NCBI GenBank assembly: GCA_964463165.1 | Contig: CAYXBK010000006.1 | Location: forward strand, 1 to 64,000 | Direction of reading: 5' to 3' | DNA: 64,000 bases | Origin: UBA7236 sp964463165 | GTDB taxonomy: Bacteria > Bacteroidota > Bacteroidia > Chitinophagales > BACL12 | In this document: positions 61,126 through 64,000 of the stretch, piece after piece | Position numbering within the stretch: position 1 is the first letter of the stretch | Layout of the letters: each line of letters begins with the position of its first letter | Made by a program: the position numbers and the translations under genes | Notes under the pieces: generated by a model | Databases searched by the model: none | What the model was told of the DNA's origin: nothing | Seen by the model: the letters and a program-made list of their open reading frames with translations, nothing else

Positions 61126-61156
61126 AAATGCTCCCGTTATGGGAGCATTTTTATTT
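61126..61156. terminator. bidirectional terminator overlapping the tilS stop codon
   Basis: AAATGCTCCC (61126-61135), loop GTTAT, GGGAGCATTT (61141-61150), then T-rich sequence. The right arm encodes the last tilS codons (stop at 61137-61139 lies in the loop), so the hairpin serves the metalloprotease gene and tilS at once. Confidence 0.85.
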
Positions 61157-62498
61157 TAAGGAGGTTTGTGGTTGATGCATTTACGCCAAGCCTTGAATCC
61201 TGCCGAACACCAACAACCCAGATGATCATATCACCGCTTAATAATACCCATGTATTTTCTTTTTCGATGAGATTATATTTCAGGTCGTTGAATAAATCAG
61301 AAATTTTTTTCTTTCCGGGTTTATCGGAATTTTTTTTAGTCAGGCCCCATGGATAAAAATAATCACCTTTTTTCCATTTGCGTAAAATAAGCGGATATGT
61401 AATTTTATCAGCATCAAAATAAGCAATTGATCCGTCCGGATTGAAATGCATTTCTTTCCTGTATGTATTTATTTGCAGATCAAGTTTTCGACCCGCGAAC
61501 CTGACGGTTTTCTTTTCAGCTGGAATGAGCTGCATGGAGTCGGTCTCATTTTCAACCGTGCAAAGGATTAATTTTTTGCGGTCGATGATCACACGATGTG
61601 TTGCACTGTAAAATACTTTTCCGGGATGATGCAAACTCGCCATGATCTGGTGTATCTGGTCTGCATGAAATCCAAAAGGATAGAGAAATTCAAACAGGTA
61701 TGTTTCGCAGGCCCTTAATTGCAATAGGGCCGCTATTGATATGGATTGCTGAAAACCTTCAGCTGTAACCAATTTTTTTAATTTATTAATGATTTGTTCC
61801 CTGTAAATAATTTCAGTATCCGCAATATTGTGCAGGGTTTTCTGAAATGTTTGTTCAAGAGATGGATTAATTGTTTTTAAAACAGGGATGATTAAATTCC
61901 TGATCTTATTTCGTGCAAAATCATTTTCAAAATTTGTGCTGTCGGTGCGGAATGCAATTTGATGTTCATTTGCGTATTGTTCAATCTCTTCTCTTGTTGC
62001 AAACAACAATGGCCTGATTATTTTTCCGTTCTTTTTCGGGATGCCTGTCAACCCTTTTATTCCTGTGCCTTTTGTCAGGTTTAATAAAACTGTTTCAACA
62101 GAATCGTTGAGATGATGCGCCGTTGCAATTGCAGAATAATTAAAAACAGACCGTATCTCTTCGAGCCACTTATACCGCAATTCCCTTGCAGCTTCTTCGA
62201 GCGATAATTTATTTTCTTTTTTGTAAGTTATTGTTTCAAATGTTTGACTGTAAAATGCAATTCCGGAATTCTCTGCAAGTGTTTTAACAAATAATGCATC
62301 GGCATCCGAATCATCTCCCCGCAACTGAAAATTGCAATGTGCAATTCCGAATTTCAATTCCGCCTTTAAAAATAAATCTGCCATTACCACCGAATCGATC
62401 CCCCCGCTTACCGCAAGTAAAATGTTTTCTGCAGGATGGAAAAGATTTTCCTGCCTGATAAAATTTTTAAATTCTGATAAGAGGGTAGCAGGTGTCAT
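61137..62498 (-). CDS. tilS: tRNA(Ile)-lysidine synthase
   Basis: The product has 453 residues from ATG 62498; a TTG 11 codons upstream is less likely. It changes C34 to lysidine in the CAU-anticodon isoleucine tRNA, an essential step. The PP-loop LLAVSGGIDSVV, the ATAHHLNDSVETVLLNL stretch, GLTGIPKKNGKIIRPLL and the C-terminal TilS substrate-binding domain (YFYPWGLTKKNSDKPGKKKI) are all present. The length is normal. Confidence 0.95.
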   Translation of the reverse strand: MTPATLLSEFKNFIRQENLFHPAENILLAVSGGIDSVVMADLFLKAELKFGIAHCNFQLRGDDSDADALFVKTLAENSGIAFYSQTFETITYKKENKLSLEEAARELRYKWLEEIRSVFNYSAIATAHHLNDSVETVLLNLTKGTGIKGLTGIPKKNGKIIRPLLFATREEIEQYANEHQIAFRTDSTNFENDFARNKIRNLIIPVLKTINPSLEQTFQKTLHNIADTEIIYREQIINKLKKLVTAEGFQQSISIAALLQLRACETYLFEFLYPFGFHADQIHQIMASLHHPGKVFYSATHRVIIDRKKLILCTVENETDSMQLIPAEKKTVRFAGRKLDLQINTYRKEMHFNPDGSIAYFDADKITYPLILRKWKKGDYFYPWGLTKKNSDKPGKKKISDLFNDLKYNLIEKENTWVLLSGDMIIWVVGVRQDSRLGVNASTTNLLKIKMLP

Positions 62499-62597
62499 TT
62501 TGTTGGTTTCTTGTATAGCATAAAATTGCAACCCGTGATGATTTTTTTGTAATGGTTATAATTTATTTTGATAAACAGTGGTGATTACAGTCAACTG

Positions 62598-62927
62598 TTA
62601 ATCCTCTTCTGTAATTCCCAATTGTAAATTTGTATAAGCATTTCTTAATTCACTCAGGGCATGGGCATCATTTATTTTTGTTGCAATCTGAATTCCGTTT
62701 TTATAACAGGTTTCTGCTTCTTCTTTTCTGCCGAGTTGTAAATATAATTTTGCAAGATGGTAATATGTGCCGACATATTCCGGATCATTTTTTACGAGCC
62801 CGCTAAAATAACTCAATCCCTTCTCCAGTTCGCCTTTTTTAATATGTTCAAGAGCAATTGCATATTGTAAAAATGAATCCCCGGGATTTTCTTCTAAAAA
62901 TGCTTTCAATTGTTCTAACCTTTCCAT
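62598..62927 (-). CDS. small tetratricopeptide repeat protein
   Basis: The product has 109 residues from ATG 62927. Two to three TPR units are readable (SFLQYAIALEHIKKGELEKG, YVGTYYHLAKLYLQLGRKEE, AETCYKNGIQIATK), with no other domain, signal or anchor. TPR proteins bind partners. It lies 99 bp behind tilS's start on the same strand and is divergent from etfB. The partner is unknown. Confidence 0.85.
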   Translation of the reverse strand: MERLEQLKAFLEENPGDSFLQYAIALEHIKKGELEKGLSYFSGLVKNDPEYVGTYYHLAKLYLQLGRKEEAETCYKNGIQIATKINDAHALSELRNAYTNLQLGITEED

Positions 62928-62945
62928 ACTTCAGCTTTTAAACTT

Positions 62946-62953
62946 TATCTTTG
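62946..62953 (+). promoter_or_regulatory. -7 box upstream of etfB
   Basis: TATCTTTG matches TAnnTTTG, 66 bp before ATG 63020. In the leader, CTGCACA (62962-62968) and TGTGCAG (62983-62989) are a 7-bp inverted repeat that could be an operator or leader hairpin. Confidence 0.35.
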
Positions 62954-63019
62954 CGCACCTGCTGCACAGCTCTGATTTGCATTGTGCAGTTCAAATAAAA
63001 ATCAAATTTCCAAAAAATT

Positions 63020-63760
63020 ATGAAGATTCTTGTTTGCATTAGTAAAGCGCCTGATACTACAACAAAAATTGCCTTTACTGAAAACAATACAAAGTTCAAT
63101 GAAGCCGGTGTGCAGTTTATTATTAATCCTTACGATGAATGGTATGCATTGGTGCGGGCGCTTGAACTGAAAGAAGCATTGGGAGGTACCGTTACCATTA
63201 TAAATGTTGGTAAGGCCGATAATGAACAAATCATCAGAAAAGCACTGGCACTTGGTGCCGATGATGCAGTACGGGTTGACGCCGATCCTCAGGATGCTTT
63301 TCAGGTGGCTGCTGAAATTGCAAGCTATGCGAAATCCGAAAATTTCGATTTGATTTTGGCTGGTAAAGAAACAATTGATTACAACGGTGGTGTTGTGGGT
63401 GGTATGCTGGCAGAATTACTTAACCTGCCTTATGTATCGCTTGCTTCAAAACTGGATGCAGATGGCAGCAATCTGAAAATTGAACGTGAGATCGAAGGGA
63501 TGAAGGAAACTGTGCTCGTTGCAATGCCCTGTGTTGTAAGTGCGCAGAAAGGAATGGCGGAAGCCAGAATTCCGAATATGCGTGGAATTCTCGCATCCAA
63601 AACAAAACCGGTTAAAATTATCAGTCCGGCAATAACTGAAGTGAAAGCAAAAATGATCGCATTCACATTGCCGCCTGAAAAAGGAAATGTAAAATTAATT
63701 CCGGTTGATAATCCGGAAATGCTGGTGGACTTACTGCATAATGAAGCGAAAGTGATTTGA
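63020..63760 (+). CDS. etfB: electron transfer flavoprotein, beta subunit
   Basis: The product has 246 residues, normal length, from ATG 63020. It forms the AMP-binding half of the ETF dimer that takes electrons from acyl-CoA dehydrogenases. KILVCISKAPDTTTKIAF opens the protein; YDEWYALVRALELKE, LALGADDAVRVD and LAGKETIDYNGGVVGGMLAELL are the core; and CVVSAQKGMAEARIPNMRGI is the conserved beta signature. The alpha-subunit gene follows 42 bp later. Confidence 0.96.
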   Translation: MKILVCISKAPDTTTKIAFTENNTKFNEAGVQFIINPYDEWYALVRALELKEALGGTVTIINVGKADNEQIIRKALALGADDAVRVDADPQDAFQVAAEIASYAKSENFDLILAGKETIDYNGGVVGGMLAELLNLPYVSLASKLDADGSNLKIEREIEGMKETVLVAMPCVVSAQKGMAEARIPNMRGILASKTKPVKIISPAITEVKAKMIAFTLPPEKGNVKLIPVDNPEMLVDLLHNEAKVI

Positions 63761-63802
63761 TCTACTGAATTTATAAATACATAACAATTTAAAACAAAGA
63801 GC

Positions 63803-64000
63803 ATGATTTTAGTTTTTGCCGAAACAGCAAAAGGGAAATTAAAAAAGACCTCATTTGAAGTTGCAGCGTATGGTGCAAAGCTTGGCGATTGTGTTGCTGT
63901 GGTGATGGGAACGGCCGACCAGGCAGAACTCGGAAAACTGGGTAATTACGGCGTGAAAAAAGTGTTGCATATTACAGATGCCAGACTCGACGGTTTATAT
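63803..64000 (+). CDS. etfA: electron transfer flavoprotein, alpha subunit (5' part only)
   Basis: Only the first 66 codons lie in the window, from ATG 63803: MILVFAETAKGKLKKTSFEV, then AYGAKLGDCVAVVMG. This matches the alpha-subunit N-terminal domain. The FAD-binding C-terminal domain is outside. It is the second gene of the etfBA operon. Confidence 0.93.
   Translation, partial: MILVFAETAKGKLKKTSFEVAAYGAKLGDCVAVVMGTADQAELGKLGNYGVKKVLHITDARLDGLY

Noticed and set aside
1..64000. tRNA, rRNA and transposase genes
   Set aside because: None were recognised on reading both strands; absence of a covariance search means small RNAs could be missed.

Overview
The window reads as chromosomal DNA of an aerobic, AT-leaning member of the Bacteroidota. 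The evidence is in the gene content: six secreted proteins carry type IX secretion (T9SS) C-terminal sorting domains, many lipoproteins have a Bacteroidota-style lipobox, and the DUF4294, LptE and SecG genes and the miaB to secG gene order are typical of the phylum. Shine-Dalgarno sites are weak, while several genes have the TAnnTTTG -7 box of the phylum. HemF, malate dehydrogenase and electron transfer flavoprotein point to respiration. No rRNA, tRNA, CRISPR array, transposase or integrase gene was seen.

Layout. 1-2822: part of a large multi-PAS sensor. 3.0-12.9 kb: an amide-bond chemistry neighbourhood (ATP-grasp-like ligase, class I glutamine amidotransferase, YbdK-type carboxylate-amine ligase, second ATP-grasp ligase, two esterases), split by an opposite-strand secreted sulfatase with MopE-like repeats. 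13-17.9 kb: a small HExxH protein, a 137-bp tandem duplication, a Bacteroidota-specific protein, a CorC/HlyC-type membrane protein, an N-acetylglucosamine-kinase-like protein and glucose-6-phosphate isomerase. 18.0-22.3 kb: an accessory island. It holds a translationally coupled pair (tandem winged-helix protein plus HEPN/DUF4145-like protein) framed like an integron gene cassette, then a secreted protein of unknown function and repeat-rich spacers. 22.3-30.6 kb: LuxE-like acyl-protein synthetase, hemF, a five-gene VTC/DUF4956 operon, threonine aldolase, rhomboid protease, rlmH and a c-type cytochrome lipoprotein. 30.6-35.5 kb: porin, lipoprotein, signal peptidase I and a membrane glycosyltransferase-like protein. 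35.6-40.5 kb: a co-directional miaB - sigma-54 activator - lptE - TPR protein - secG operon ending in a clear terminator. 40.5-48.3 kb: envelope genes on the minus strand, including a CapA-like protein and an RND transporter - lipoprotein - multicopper-oxidase-like operon in which the oxidase has lost most copper ligands. 48.5-57.6 kb: a small secreted protein and four paralogous T9SS type B surface proteins. 57.6-64 kb: NUDIX hydrolase, retropepsin-like protease, mdh, M43-type metalloprotease, tilS, TPR protein, etfB and the start of etfA.

The most interesting items are: the cassette-like winged-helix/HEPN pair, whose 5' edge is the inverse complement of the left end of its putative attC; the four surface paralogs, in which two N-terminal types and two C-terminal types occur in all four combinations; the split amidoligase cluster; the copper-site-depleted, Tat-exported oxidase; and several heptamer and GC-rich palindromic repeat families in the spacers. 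All functional names come from reading motifs by eye; no database search was possible.
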